A stretch of DNA of 64,000 bases, from positions 160,541 to 224,540 of the forward strand of contig NW_003546286.1 of NCBI RefSeq assembly GCF_000090795.2, read 5' to 3'. The notes under the pieces are model-generated. The model was given only the letters and a program-made list of their open reading frames with translations. It had not been told where the DNA came from and ran no database searches. Source of the DNA: Amphimedon queenslandica (taxonomy: Eukaryota; Porifera; Demospongiae; Haplosclerida; Niphatidae). A program made the position numbers and the translations under genes. How positions within the stretch are numbered: the stretch's first letter is position 1; every line of letters starts with the position of its first letter. Of this stretch, positions 1 to 12,565 are shown piece after piece.

Positions 1-209
1 TAATCTATTATCAAAAAATCTATTATTATATATGCATGCACTATGATCCCTCCCTCCCTCCCTCCCTCCCTCCCTATGTATTTATATATAGACAATATAT
101 TATTAGACATATTATATATTATTTATATATTAGACAATATATTTCTCTATTATCAAAAAATCTATTATTGAATATGCATGTACTATGACCCCTCTCTCTC
201 TCTCCCCTC

Positions 210-252
<43 letters not shown>

Positions 253-772
253 TTCTCCTCTCTCTCTTCCCCTCTCTCTCTCTCCCTTTCTCCTCTCTCT
301 CCCCCCTCTCTCTCCCTTTCTCCTCTCTCTCTCCTTGTATGTTATTAGCACATACCATGTCAGAGGAGTAAAGTATAGTCTCAGACACAACAGACAATTA
401 ATCAATACAACAGGTCTAGTGGTCTACCTGACTTGAACAAGCTATCGCTTATCAGGAATGCTTGGAACTTCCTGAGACATCAAACACACACAAACTGACA
501 TGTATATGTTATGCATATCTACATCGCATTAATATGTACACGAGCACTATATGGAATACAATAAGAAAGAGAATAAGAAGACGTGATAGGGGAGAGGAGT
601 GGGAGAGAGAGCATGAAAGAGACATATTGATCAATGATATCAAGTGACTTTAAAAATACCAATTTATAATCTAACAAACACAAACAGAGATAGACAAGTC
701 AGGTAACAATATAAAAGTACAAGTACATGCATGTATGTATAAAAAATAGCACAACATTACACATACACTCAC
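1..772. other. Gene-poor, low-complexity left edge
   Basis: No supportable exon was seen. About 50 bp starting near position 1 (AT-rich block with TATGCATGCACTATGA) recurs diverged at about 143 to 197, so there is a local duplication with a period of about 141 bp. Pyrimidine tracts (CCCT)n at 52-75 and (CT)n at about 188-334 follow each copy. A last exon of the SPDYA-like gene could lie here on the minus strand, but I could not identify one. Confidence 0.5.
188..334. repeat. (CT)n / CCCTCTCT microsatellite
   Basis: Almost pure pyrimidine on the plus strand. Open frames in it encode only Leu-Ser or Arg-Glu strings and are not genes. Confidence 0.95.
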
Positions 773-2477
773 TCACTTACCCAGTGAATGGTGATGGTGG
801 TAGAGTTTGTGCTCGTGGTCTATGTCATCCAAGAAATCAAAAGGGATTTGTGAAGGCCATATGGTAGCCACAGACTCGTACAAGAGCTCATCACCTCCAA
901 TCCCTTTCCCTCCTTTGAGGTATTGCTGGAATTCGTCCTGCATGCAATAGCGGCAGTACAAAGGAGAGGAGCGGCCGTACTGCTGGGAGGTGGCCTTCAT
1001 GTAGGACCTTATGGCTCCACTGTGATAGACACCTCTCTGTCTCTTCCAGATTCTGTGATCAGGAACCAGTGATATAACCTTGGGGAAAAGAGAAGAGAAT
1101 AACAGCTACATGTAGTTTAAGACCCACTAAACCTTTCAGCCATGCACATACATGTACATATATTTGATATGTCACAGACTCACAGCCAATAGACTATAGA
1201 CTAATGATTACACATAAATGGAGGAGTGAGGGAGGAAAAATAAAGAATGTACTACTATAGCATAGCTCGTTTATTCATGTTACATTATGCTAATGGACTA
1301 TAATAATACAAAGCAAAAAAAAGATATACTCATTTCTCATGATAGTAGTAGTGTAAGTGTGGGAGCCACTAGAAGAAATGTGAACACTATAAACTAAACA
1401 GCAACTAGTGTCGTTTTTATGCTATCCATTAATCAGCAGGTATACACAACAACTCAACAACAATAAGGATTCATTCATTGTTAGCCCACAACAAGAGTCT
1501 AATGTAATACACTAATAGATTGTTAGTTTGAAAGCTAATCAGACAGTATTCACCGGTAACTGGAGCAACAGACAAGACTAGACTAAGTATAGGTAAGACA
1601 CACTGCCCAAGCCATACACTGCAGGTATGCATACACACTGACTACCTGATCCATGATATTTCTACAATTTTATTCTCCAATAAGGATTTAGGGCTATAAG
1701 CAGGGTTTCCCATTTAGCACACTTCTTTAAACTTTTTAAGTTGCTTGAAAATAAGGCCCAAAGTCCCTGTACTATAGTACAGGGTCATTGGCCAAACTTC
1801 ATCAAAAATGACTAGGAGAGAATTCTCCATTTTTATAATGTTTTCTGATGCATATACATGTACTTATGCTGTGTAGAAACTTTGAGGGGATTCCAATCAA
1901 AATTGGATTTTCTATAAATTTTTGAAGTTAATTGTTCCAAATGTCATGTACCTATTATGTACTCTTGGTAATACTTGTACACTCACTTACATGTAGCATG
2001 CTTTGTGGGAACCCTGACTATAATATACTGCATGTGCTCAACATTTTTTCTTATTTTTAATGTTCATATTTACTAATTTACAACCCTGGGAATAATCTCA
2101 TGCTAGACGGGGAAAATATTTAGTGACACTTTCTAACGAAAGCCATTAGGAGGGAGACACAAAAATTAAAATTTCTTTCTCATGGAAATACATGTACATG
2201 TACACAAATGCCCCTCAGGAAAACGCTAATTGTGTGTGTGTACACTTTGTCGTATCCTATTCCTATTGCATCCAATACAAGTGCCTGTGGGTTAGGATCA
2301 TGATGGTTCTGGTGCCAATTTTGTAAATACTTCAAAAGTAAGGGCAATGGTATCACGTTACACTGAAAACACAAACAGGATTCTGTAGTGAAGCCATCGG
2401 ACTGATGATAACCATAGAGACTAATTTTATGATTTGCTCTATCATACCATCTTTGTTATTGTATTCTTATCCTCCCC

Positions 2478-2527
<50 letters not shown>

Positions 2528-2678
2528 TCTCTCTCTCTCTCTCTCCCTCTTCACTCCATCTTAATTCTTTTAAAAAGATTGTTTTTTTCCTCACTGAAAG
2601 TTTTATTATGTAGATATACATGTACATGATAAAGGAGATAGGGCCTAGTAACAAATACATGATGGAATCTATTATGTT

Positions 2679-2722
<44 letters not shown>

Positions 2723-4541
2723 GAACTTACTTCATCACACATCCTTTTGCTGACAACAGCACGAAAGTCCATTTTACTCCAGAGCTCATCCCTGTACGAC
2801 AGGAAGAGTGGATAAGTGCTTGTCCATGACTTCTTTCCAAGTGCCCATGGAAATATTTCATACTTGTCATCCTCTTCATCTTCTTCCATATCATTAGCCA
2901 AATAACTGGAGGATAGCAGAGAAAGAGAGAGAGAGAGGGGGGAGAGAAGAGAGAGAGATGGGGGAGGGAGAGAGAGAGTGAGGAAGAGGAATGAAAGGGA
3001 AAAGAGAAACAGATGGAAATATTCAGCTGTTAAGTAAACAGGAGAACTGTACAGTTGATTGACAATCATAACCCACCAACAATAGACACTATCAAAACCA
3101 CTGACCAAAGTACATTGATAATTCCATTGTGCCTGTGTTTGGAACAAATAAAGTTTGGAGGAGCTTACTGTTTTAAACAAACACGAGGCAAATAAACATA
3201 CAGAAACCACTGTAATAATGATAATAGTAATCGTTAGTTTTAAACTATCCATTATAATAATAATAATTTTCCATGCATATTATCCACAATTAACAGCAGA
3301 CCTGGATAATAAGCCCCTGGCCCTTCTCCCTCATAGTCTTGTGCATTCTAACTAAACCTATCCACTTAGCATGTCAAGTACAACTAATTTGCACTCTTGA
3401 AATTAAAAACACGAGCTTAAAAATACATTTCACAAATTCAAAACTTGCAGCATCAGGGACTTAGGAGGGCCTTAGTATATGTACAAACACATGTACATTT
3501 ATACATGTATAGCTACATGATGTGCTAGCCAGCCCATTTGCTCACACAGAATTGTGTTGTTACACATGTGAATATTAAAAAATCTCATGCAATAGAAATA
3601 GGGTACATCAAGAGTATATTATAAAGGTATATGTACGTGTTATATTTTTAATAAGTATGAGAAAGCTGGAGAAAGAGAGAGAGAGAGAAGGCGACTTACA
3701 GAGCAACAAAGAAGTTGAATTGGTTATATTGATCAAGAGGTAACGATGCTCTCTTGAAGTAAATGTACACCATTGCCAACAAATACTGTAAAATAAATAA
3801 ATAAAATAATATTCATATCGAATAATTTTAACTTTGTCTGATATTTTGGCACAGGAGTCAACCCAAAGGAAGTTACAAATGACCTCATCTTCTAAAAATG
3901 AAAAGAGATAGAGGGAGAGTGGGGGGGGAGGAGGAGGAGCATACCACACAATCTAAGGAAAGCAACAATGCTGGAGTCATAGAGTGAAGAGGTCAACCCT
4001 CCACAATGCAACGGGAACAGATCTTGGCTACATAAAAGAACAAGTAATTTAAAAACCTCTCCTTCTCTCTCTTTTATCTTTACCAAGCAGCAACAGTTTC
4101 GTCTCCTTCTTCGGTGTGAGATCTTTTGGTTCCAGCCTGACGGAGTCTACCCCTTGAGCCTGTAGAGGAAGCGGTAGTGAGGAGCGTCTCTAATGGAGGA
4201 ATGGGATGCCGGGGAACGACGCACATTAGGGCCATCCTTTGCTGCTTTTGGGCTTTCTTTTTGACGGAGGCTTTCCTCTTGTTCTTCTTGTTGTGGTAGG
4301 GCCTGTCTCGCCTCAGCGCGGCCCGACTCGCTTGACTGCTGACTATCAGCTCCTGTACCCGAGGCATGGCTCTCAACTGCTCTAGCTCCTGTAAAGTGTC
4401 CTTGTGGTTTAAAGGGAGAGAGAGATAAAGACTAGAGATTCTTCTCTCTCCCGGCAGCAGCTGCAGCCACGTGGTCAGCCCCGCCTTAATTATTTCAAAA
4501 TTAGGGGAGTGGCTACCTGCAAACACTGTGCACTTCACCAT
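773..4541 (-). CDS. SPDYA: Speedy/Ringo family cyclin-independent CDK activator (SPDYA-like)
   Basis: Multi-exon gene on the minus strand. Recognised exons: about 4541-4084, 4027-3945, 3891-3833, 3785-3700, 2905-2731 and 1078-781, with GT-AG borders and matching phases. Together they give the Speedy/Ringo core: [79 protein letters not shown] and [18 protein letters not shown]. Family members bind and activate CDK1/CDK2 without a cyclin and act in the meiotic or G1/S cell cycle. The basic N-terminal exon is not conserved and its start (ATG at 4541) is uncertain; an additional intron may lie near 4390-4430. The 3' end is ambiguous. After HHHHSLG the sequence can read Lys-stop (ending at 773), but the same bases form a strong donor GTAAGTGA at 780, so another exon may lie to the left. 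Intron 1079-2730 carries a transposon copy and CT tracts. Confidence 0.85.
1701..2016. mobile_element. hAT-like MITE with a single 187-bp-type unit (copy 1)
   Basis: This is the shortest bounded copy of the dispersed family. It begins CAGGGTTTCCCA and ends TGGGAACCCTG, an imperfect terminal inverted repeat. Flanks GCTATAAG and ACTATAAT match at 6 of 8 positions, as an old 8-bp target duplication would. The interior holds the palindrome CCCTGTACTATAGTACAGGG followed by one copy of the unit. It lies in an intron of the SPDYA-like gene. Confidence 0.7.
2479..2552. repeat. (CT)n microsatellite in SPDYA intron
   Basis: Runs of CT with TCTT interruptions inside the long SPDYA-like intron. A second run at 2687-2722 lies just beside the donor of the 2905-2731 exon, and a GA-rich tract at 2920-2985 lies upstream of that exon's acceptor. 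Confidence 0.9.
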
Positions 4542-5340
4542 TGTTTTCACAGCTTGCTTTGTTTTTATACCAATATTTTTACTTCTTGAATAATAAGCAA
4601 AATGTGATAAAAAGTGCCACAAAAACTTCAGTGGCTGCTTTCAACAATAAATTTATTTTTATGCAACCCAGCACAGCAGTAGACTCTAGCTGGCAATGAG
4701 TAGGTCTAGTTTCAGAAGTGGATCCATATTGAGCTCTCTTGGTTTCCTTCTAACAATTCTAGATAATGGAGCTTTGATATTTTTTATTTTACTCTTGTGT
4801 AGGTTTAGCACAACAATGCACAGAGAGATTCATGGACTTATCATTTGTCAAGTACAATGCTGAAAGTATTGTACTTACACTACAGAGAATCCAGTTTATG
4901 AGGAAATTGCCGATTATGAGATGGTCATAAATCCATCATACATCAGTGTACCTGTTACTAGTGACAGGAGCACTCCTGATACTGATGAAGATGAACCAGA
5001 ATACATTTAAAATCGATGCATACATACATGGACGTTACAATGAATCACAGTTATGCAAAAATTGTGTTACTAAGTGCAAAAAACTTCCCTTGACTCACCT
5101 CATAGTAGTACATGTATTACATCAAAAATGACTAGATTTCTTCACTTCAATAATTTTTACTAATACATATACAAGTTTTTATGTTGTGTAGAAAGTTTGA
5201 TCAAAATTAGATTTTTAACAAATTTTTAAAGTTGTTATAAAATTGGACCAAAGCAGGCATTTTCATTAAAAATGGCTAGGAGAGAATTCTCATCATATAA
5301 ATGTAAATTTAAAAATTATTTTTTAAAATAATAATACATG

Positions 5341-5381
<41 letters not shown>

Positions 5382-5390
5382 GTTCTAATA
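4542..5390. other. Intergenic: SPDYA 5' side to NRDE2 3' end
   Basis: No convincing gene was seen. Positions 5105-5310 are a diverged, apparently end-less fragment of the 187-bp-unit transposon (ATGACTAG, GTTGTGTAGAAAGTTTGA, AATGGCTAGGAGAGAATTCTC). Positions 5340-5381 are an (ATA)n microsatellite that ends 9 bp past the NRDE2 stop codon. Confidence 0.6.
5105..5310. mobile_element. Fragment of the 187-bp-unit hAT-like MITE (copy 2)
   Basis: Carries the characteristic words of the unit but lacks the CTGTACTATAGTACAG palindrome and recognisable ends. It is the only copy in the window outside an intron. Confidence 0.6.
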
Positions 5391-8300
5391 TCAATTAGTC
5401 TCCATTGCCTCTTTGGCAATCCTTTCCTGTTGCTCAATGTCATCTTGCAGCAGATAGATAACGTCTAATGGAGTCCGAATTCGGAGTAACTTCTCTTCAG
5501 CAATCTCCAATATCTTCTCAATATCCTCTGGGAAGTAGTGTATACCGTCAGTGTACAGAACCTAAAATATATATAACTATAAATAATTAAATGAAATATA
5601 TATGATACCTTGACTCCTGGGCAAGAGTGGATAGCTTGATAAAATATTGCTTTCGCATCAGCCTTGCTGCCATACTCAATCTAAAACAAGGAATTAATCA
5701 CCAGTGATACATAATAAAAATAAAAAATGAATATAATATATATATAAACTAATCTATCTCACCTCAAATTTCATGTAGCAACGCCAAAAAGCTGGACAGA
5801 GTTGACACGTTCGTGACTCGCTCCCTCTTCTAAATAAAGCCCTCACTCTGTGGAGTATCCCCCCAAGAGGCTCGTCTGCACTCTCCCCCTGACCAGCACA
5901 AGCCATTAAATACTCTCTCCTCTCCAATTCTGATCGTATCGCAAATAAGAGTGGAGCTAGAGAGACAGACTTCGAGAGGGAGCTCTCAAAGAATCTTCTA
6001 AGACGTCCGCTAATAGAAGATCGTCTCTCAACCTCAAGGAGATACTGGAGGAACCAATAATGGGCTGGGAAGAGCTCGAGCGCTTTGTATATGAACTCTC
6101 GTAGTACCGAAGGTTTCATAACTTTATAGTGTCCATGAACAATGATGAGCCTTGCCTGTAGCATGTAGAGGTTCTCTAGTAGCGGAGTGAGGGTGGAGTG
6201 ATTGGGGACTGCAGGGTCTCTGGCTATCCTCTTGATCTCAAACTCGTACTGCTGGCAGAGTTTGAACGTGTCCTCGATCCCCTCGGTGAGATAGATGAAG
6301 TACACGTGGCAGGCCAGCTTTGGGAAGTGAACATAAAAAGTGTCCTTCTTGACACTCATCATCTTTGCATTGATCTGTGCGAGGACTTTACGGATGTGTA
6401 AAAGGAAGAAATCCTCCGTCCTTATCATGGCAAAGGCTGTGAAATTAGGAACATCTTTCGGAAGATTAACAGGATCAAATTTGTAATCACTCATTGAGGT
6501 TATCATATAAGTGGCGAGTTTCCTATTGGGGACACATTTTAGGTAACAGTTCATCGGCTCTCTTAGTCCAAGGAGGTACTCAACAAAGGTCATTGATAGG
6601 CTAAACATTTCGTTGAAAGGCATCGATTTCTTCGTGAACGGACTCAAGAGGTCCTTGCTCAGCTGGCTTGGCTTGCCCGATAGCTGTGGCATGAGCTGCT
6701 CCAGCGAATAAGTGAAGTCCCAGAGAAAAGAGTAATTGTGACTAGTGAAAGAACCAACCAGTTCTATAGCAAGCGAATGCAATTGATCAACATGCTCGGT
6801 GACATCACACAACTCGGACTGAAGCTGTTTAATGTACAACAACTCAAACTGTAGCCAAGTACACATTAGGACCATGCCTGCGTTGGAGTCCTTTGGCACC
6901 AAACCGAGACTCTGATTAAAAACTGTCGATATGAAGTGTTTCGTGTGACTTGAGAAAGGAGGACACTTGGTAGAAATTGAGGATTTCTCAGATGGAAGGC
7001 TACCACACGAGAGATCGTCCATGAGTTTAGTACCATAAGTGGAGGAGTACTCGCTGCCTAGCGGTGAGGACTGGAAGTAACAAGAAGAGAATTTAGTACC
7101 TTGACTTCTGAGGCTGTTGAGAATACAGGAAGGGGCAGTCATCACCTCTGATGCCATGGATACGGGGTAAACAACATCGGGGAAGGTAGCCTGCATTATC
7201 GACTGTCCCGAGCAAGGGACTCCGAGAAATCGAACAAACTCTAGCAGTAATAAATAATGCAGTTCAGGGTCGGGCATCATGAACATTATTTGAATGAGGT
7301 CATCAAAGAGGGTGATGTGCTCAGGGTCTTCAGAATCGCTGTTCATCTTCGAGTTGACTGGAGCCGAGAGTCGGCCAGGGAGGGAATTCTCTTCATCTCG
7401 ATAGCTCTCTATCTTGAGCCAGGCTTTATTGAGCGGCTGGCCACTTACAAACTTAATGTCAATGTCCTCCTCTTCTTCCTCTGTCTCCCCCTCCTTGTCT
7501 TTAGGGCTCTCCTTCAGTAGCTTATCATATTTATCAGAGGGAAACAGGCCTAATGGTGTAGGCTCCACTTCCTCTCTATGTTCCCATCCAGTCCAACCCA
7601 CGGCTCCCTCTTCCCCGAACCGTGGCTCGTCTGTCTCCCAGAAACTCTCGAGTCCTTTTCTACGGGCGATACGAGGATAGAACCCGTCGGCAGGGTACTC
7701 ATCAATAGGGCAGAGTAGACTGAATTCAATCAGTGCTTGGAATGTTGCTATGGCTCTTTCTATGTAACCAGCCTCGCGTAGAAAGTAACACAGGAATACG
7801 TATATTGCTAGTATCTTTCTTTCGGCGTCTACTTCAGGATAATGCGATAGGAGTCTTCTCTCTGCTATGCCCGTGAGTGTGGAGATACTCTTAGTGAATA
7901 TAGCTATGACTGAGTTGGTCTGAAAGTAGGAGAAACGTGAGAGACAGAATTCTATGTATTTGATCCAGAGGAGGGACTGATTGGAATTATAGAAGACAAT
8001 GTCTTTCCATTTCTCAACCAGTTTCTCTGTATCCCATATTTCCTCTACTAGCTCCATGTGTCCTATAATAAGGTCAGTAGAATAAGGAAAGATGCCTAGG
8101 GCTTTCTCGTATATAGATATCTTTCTCTCTGTGATGGCCGCCTTTAACTTTTTCTTTCTTTCCTCGCCGACTCCTTTATCCTCTCCGTCCCCACTAGGGG
8201 ACACTCCCCAGTGAAGTAATTGGTCTTGAAAGGCGATAAATTCAAGCCACAAGGAGACATCGTTTGTTCCTGCTAGCCTACGATTATAGTCAGCAATCCT

Positions 8301-9301
8301 TTGACTGATGTATTCATCAGGGGGAAGGACGTCGAGTTTAGGATTATTGTCATTTAATTGTTTGTCTAATTTAAGGAAATCAGGTAGTTTGAAATCCTCA
8401 TGATCTTTCAGTATGTGTACTCTCCTCTTGTGTATGGCTTTCTCTTTTTTTTCTACTTCCACTTCCTCTTTCTTATCATCTCCAGCTCCTCCGTCTTTAT
8501 TCTCAGCCTCTTTATCTTTAGGAGTCTCTCCTTCTTTATCTTTTACCTCTTCCTCCTCCACCTCCTCCTCCTCTTCACTGAGACAGGCTGCATGAACAGG
8601 GCGTGGTATGAAGGTTAGTTGTGTGTCAGTTGTATCAAGGGCCTCCTCGTAATATCGCTTCTTGGCTTCCTCTTGGTTTGAGCCTTTCGCAACTCGATTC
8701 CGTTTATCCGTGAATTTTATCGACTGACTCCACCCGAGCCCCAAACAGAGGTTGCCATAATAGCGTTTATAGGAGGCCTGGTCTCCACTATAAAGGGTGT
8801 CATACGAGAGGTTTGATGGATCGGGTTTTTTATGAAGACGATAAGCATCTTTAGGATCTAAACCTGTCTCGCTGAGCCATATTGTATCGGGTTTTACTGG
8901 CTCTGAGGGTTTTTGGGGTTTTTTAGAGTGTTTCTTGTGTCTGTGGTGATGCGAGTCGCTCTTCCTACGTCCTTTTCTCTTTTCAGATGACGAGTCTTTC
9001 CTTTCGTGTCTCGATTTCTTGTGTCTCGGAGGCGAGTGAGATGATGATGACCTGTCGCTCTTGTTGTCGTTACTAGTCACGTGATGATCACGTGAGGGTT
9101 TTGTCTCCTTGTAGCTGGCATTGATCAGCCAGTCACTATCAGAAGGAGGAGGATATGAAGGAGGAGGGAGGCCTGAGGCTGTGGGAGGGAAAAGAGGAGG
9201 AGCAAATAAAAAAACAGCAGGTGCAACCTTAAAACTATTGGTTTACCTTCTTTATCTCCTTGGCTCTCCTGCCGCTGGAGAGATTGAGCTGCTGGAAACA
9301 T
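5391..9301 (-). CDS. NRDE2: NRDE2, nuclear RNAi/exosome-linked HAT-repeat protein
   Basis: Four exons: 9301-9247, 9178-5763, 5680-5609 and 5561-5391. They sum to 3714 nt, exactly 1238 codons including stop (1237 aa; human NRDE2 is about 1160). The N-terminus has the SDSDWLINASYK block (compare human ELDWLSNPSF), then an Arg/Lys/Ser/His-rich tract, the KKPDPSNLSYDTLYSGD motif, and HAT/TPR-like helical repeats to the end. The C-terminus (FPEDIEKILEIAEEKLLRIR) matches the family end. NRDE2 is nuclear; in worms it supports small-RNA-guided silencing and in mammals it binds the MTR4 exosome helicase. I chose the upstream ATG at 9301 over the in-frame ATG at 9080 because only the short first exon plus the 68-nt intron restores the conserved N-terminal block. 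The start is head-to-head with FANCL, 214 bp away. Confidence 0.96.
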
Positions 9302-9515
9302 AAAGCAAGCAAGCAAGCCTCTCTGCCTCTGCTATGGCCCTGCACTTTAATTGGAATAAGAACCGCCCCTAGAATTTAAACTGTTGTTTTATTTCAAATT
9401 TCAAAACCCATTCTTTTGAGTTTCAAATCTGAAAATTTAGAATTTAAAATTTAAAAAGGCGGAGCTACAATTAAATAGAAGGCGGGGTTTTAAACTGTCT
9501 AGTTATTAAAATAAA
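9302..9515. promoter_or_regulatory. Divergent promoter NRDE2 / FANCL
   Basis: A 214-bp gap between two opposed start codons. It contains GCGG-type boxes, including the 15-mer AAAAGGCGGAGCTAC at 9454-9468, which recurs exactly in the COX7A/PPP1R37 promoter at 19959-19973. The FANCL start lies in AAAATGGCGG, which resembles a YY1 site overlapping the ATG. No TATA box was seen. Confidence 0.6.
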
Positions 9516-11573
9516 ATGGCGGAAAGTTTGAAAGAGGTTCAACATGTATGCCCTCTTCTCTTACCAGCTGATACAAAGCGCCTCAGCTACTCTGGATTCA
9601 TCAGAGTTAAAGTAATCAATATTGTTATATTTTTAGGGATTTTTATTTATTTTTAGGATAAGAGCTTTTACCTTAAAATTAGTCTTCCTGATGATGGTGA
9701 CGTACATTATGCCAAGTATATATACAAGGACTCATCTTGATCACATCTTCATATTAAAATAGGATTGATTGTGATTGGCAGTTGCGTAATTATTTGAGTA
9801 AGCATCAAGCAGTCTTGAAGAAGGTACTTACTCTGGGTTTCCCACAAAGCATGCTAAGTGAGCTAAACAGCATGTTTTGTGAGCTGACAAGCACTACAAT
9901 ATTACAGTACATTATACATGGGTTTTGAGTAACTTTAAAAATTCATAAAAAATCCAATTTTGATCGGAATCAGCTCAAACTTTCTACACAACATAAGTAC
10001 ATGTATATGCATCAGAAAACATTATAAAAATGGAGAATTCTCTCCTTGTCATTTTTGGTGAAATTTGGCCAACGACCCTGTACTATAGTACAGGGACTTT
10101 GGCCCAATTTTAGAGTAACTTTAAAAGTTCATAAAAAGTCCAATTTTGATCAGAATCAGCTCAAACTTTCTACACAACATAAGTACATGTATATGCATCA
10201 GAAAACATTATAAAAATGGAGAATTCTCTCCTAGTCATTTTTGGCAAAAATTTGTCTAAGGCCCTGTACTATAGTACAGGGACTTTAATCCAATTTTTGA
10301 GTAACTTTAAAATTTTTTAAAAAGATACAAATTTGATTGGAACCAGCTCAAAGTTGATACACAGCACAAGGACATGTATAACTTCATCAGTACCCTACTC
10401 TTTTCTATTTTACAGAAGCTTTTGTTAGCAAGAGATTTGCCATCTTTCCTGATTGACTTTAAAATGTTACTGGTAAGTCAAAGCTCCTAGCTATGTCTCC
10501 ACTCTCTCCTATTGCTCCTCCTCTTTCATTAAGAATCAAATAATGTCATTGCAAGCTCAGCCTCTTCCTCCTCCTAATTATTATTCTCGTTTGATATCAG
10601 AAATTGAGGAAATCGGCTGGAATAGGTATGAGTATAAACTTCTCTCTCTCATTCTCCAGAAAAATTAATTTTTGCCTTGATCTCTTATGTAGACTCTCTC
10701 ATATAGATACAAAGTTTCAAGACATTCAAATCACATTAAAGTAAGAGTGTATAATTATAAATTAATAATGATTTTTAATTTTGCACATAAAATTAGTGAT
10801 ACAGGTGGCAGGGTTCATGTCCTTTCCATTCACTTACCATATAAGGTAATGCCATACATGATTATATTATTATTGTTATTATAATTCCAGTATCCTATTG
10901 AGCCACCTGTCTGTAATGCTGTACTTCCACTTGCCTTTCAACCAAACTGGTCTAGCTCAACTACACTGGCAGACATTGTCAGACAGTTTGAAAAGGTTCA
11001 GGCAGGCTATAAATCACTTTAATACATTTCATTTATCTTCCTCTCTCCCTCTTTCTTTAGGTTATCTTGGAGTATCAAAGGTTTTGGGATGTGTTGGATG
11101 AGTTAGACAAAAAGACGTGGGTCCTTGATCCCAGCTCTCCCTCTCTCTCTTCAACTTATCGTCGTATAGTTATCAGTAAAATAATGCATTTAATTATTCA
11201 TACCTCTCCCCTTTATCTCTTTACTTTATCTTTTCCTCTCCTCTCTCTTTGTCCCTCCTTCTCTCCCTCTCTTTTTGTCCCTCCTTCTCTCCCTCTCTTT
11301 TTGTCCCTCCTTCTCTCACTCTCTCCTTAGGATCTCATCTCTCATTGCAAGTGACAATTGATCCTTTACATCCCCAATTAATGCCTGAGTGTACTCCACT
11401 AGGGCCCACTGAAGGTGCTTGTAATGTTAACATAGTGACTGTAATTCAATTAGTGGTTCATAAGGGCTGTGGTTTGTAGTGTAGAGTACATTATAGTTGT
11501 ACATCGGGAATGTAGAGTTGCCAGATGTATAATTATTAATCTTTCACATAGCAAAAACAATCCAATGTCTTTT

Positions 11574-11606
<33 letters not shown>

Positions 11607-12305
11607 AGAAGTGAAAGTTATAAAGGACAGATTGTATTCAAGAGGCCAGCAATGCTGGTATAACAAATATGAATATTTTAAATTAAAGTCTCATATAGTT
11701 CCCCATTTAATTTAGGAATACAAGGTGTTCAGTATTAGAAAATTTACAAAATATACTCTCTGTTAACTTCCCTTCACCCATTTCAACAAAAGAAGAAGTA
11801 ATACACAAACACACACAAACACACACACTTATAAAGAGCCAGTTACACCTCTATATAATGTCTTATCCTTTATCAGGATTACATAATGGAGTGTGGTATA
11901 TGTTACACCCATAGACACTATGAGAATGGCAGGGCTCCAGACTTCACCTGTGATAACAAGCAATGCTCTCAGCCTTATCATGTCTCTTGTCTTTATGAGG
12001 TGTGAGTGTGTGCTGCTCTGGGGGGAGACACAGAGAGAGATAAGATATATATAACATGAGAAGATAAGTGTGGTGATACTGTATGTAATTGGATATTTTT
12101 GTTCTTTTAGTGGTTGACCAGTTTAACTTCGACCAGAAAGAGCTTTGGATTTCTTTTTGGTGAATGTCTCTATTGCAATGAGGTATGAACATAATGTAAC
12201 AGTAAAGACTAGCCAGTATGGTATAAAAGTACCAGTATTTTCATATCATTCTTTATGTACTTGTAGGCTATTTCAGTCAAATTGATGGTGCCATCTGTAG
12301 AATAA
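9516..12305 (+). CDS. FANCL: FANCL, Fanconi anaemia E3 ubiquitin ligase
   Basis: About ten short exons from ATG 9516 to TAA 12305. The first exon reads MAESLKEVQHVCPLLLPAD, followed by blocks matching vertebrate FANCL: WQLRNYLSKH, LLARDLPSFLIDFKMLL, SEIEEIGWNRLSHIDTKF, ILEYQRFWDVLDELDKKTWVLDP and the URD/DRWD region. The C-terminal RING/PHD-like zinc finger is spread over 11880-12305 with Cys/His residues in order: MECGICYTH, CDNKQCSQPYHVSCLYEWL, FGECLYCNEAISVKL. FANCL monoubiquitinates FANCD2/FANCI during interstrand crosslink repair in the nucleus. The gene has a divergent promoter with NRDE2 and is tail-to-tail with the SDR gene, 260 bp apart. Intron 3 holds transposon copy 3. A (CT)n tract at 11576-11606 serves as the polypyrimidine tract of one acceptor. 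Confidence 0.95.
9833..10390. mobile_element. hAT-like MITE with about three 187-bp units (copy 3)
   Basis: Opposite orientation to copy 1. It starts CTGGGTTTCCCACAAAGC, then TAAGTGAGCTAAACAGCATG, followed by tandem units whose palindromes CCCTGTACTATAGTACAGGG begin at 10076 and 10262 (186 bp apart). The right end is eroded and I could not place a target duplication. It lies in a FANCL intron, ending just before the exon that starts after TTTTACAG at about 10416. Confidence 0.75.
11576..11606. repeat. (CT)n tract acting as polypyrimidine tract
   Basis: A pure CT run of about 28 nt immediately followed by ACAG and the next FANCL exon (GAAGTGAAAG...). It is a microsatellite placed exactly where the splice acceptor tract must be. 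Confidence 0.75.
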
Positions 12306-12565
12306 CATTTTGTATACGTCTCAATGAGGATTCTGTTCATTGTGTGTGTGTTTGACAGTTGTCTTCAGGCTGTGTGTGTTAACATATGAGGTTGCTTTTT
12401 CAAGTATGAGTGCATCTCCATGTGTTGTCTTTTGGGATTAACTTTAAAGTGTCTAGTGTTCTCTACTGATTTAACATTATTCAATTAAATAGGGTCATAG
12501 CATTACACAGTAATCAAAATTCACTAAAAACCAAATTTATCATTAAAATTATAATATTATTGGGT
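12306..12565. other. Tail-to-tail spacer FANCL / SDR
   Basis: A 260-bp AT-rich spacer between two convergent stop codons. I saw only presumptive 3' UTR sequence and no other gene. Confidence 0.6.

Noticed and set aside
185-436. Long open frames in the CT/GA tracts (poly Leu-Ser or Arg-Glu), also at 2405-2660 and 2677-3000
   Set aside because: They are translations of microsatellites with no conserved sequence; only the 2731-2905 part is a real (Speedy) exon.
4946-5131. Short open frame upstream of the NRDE2 3' end
   Set aside because: There is no conservation or splice support, and it overlaps a transposon fragment.
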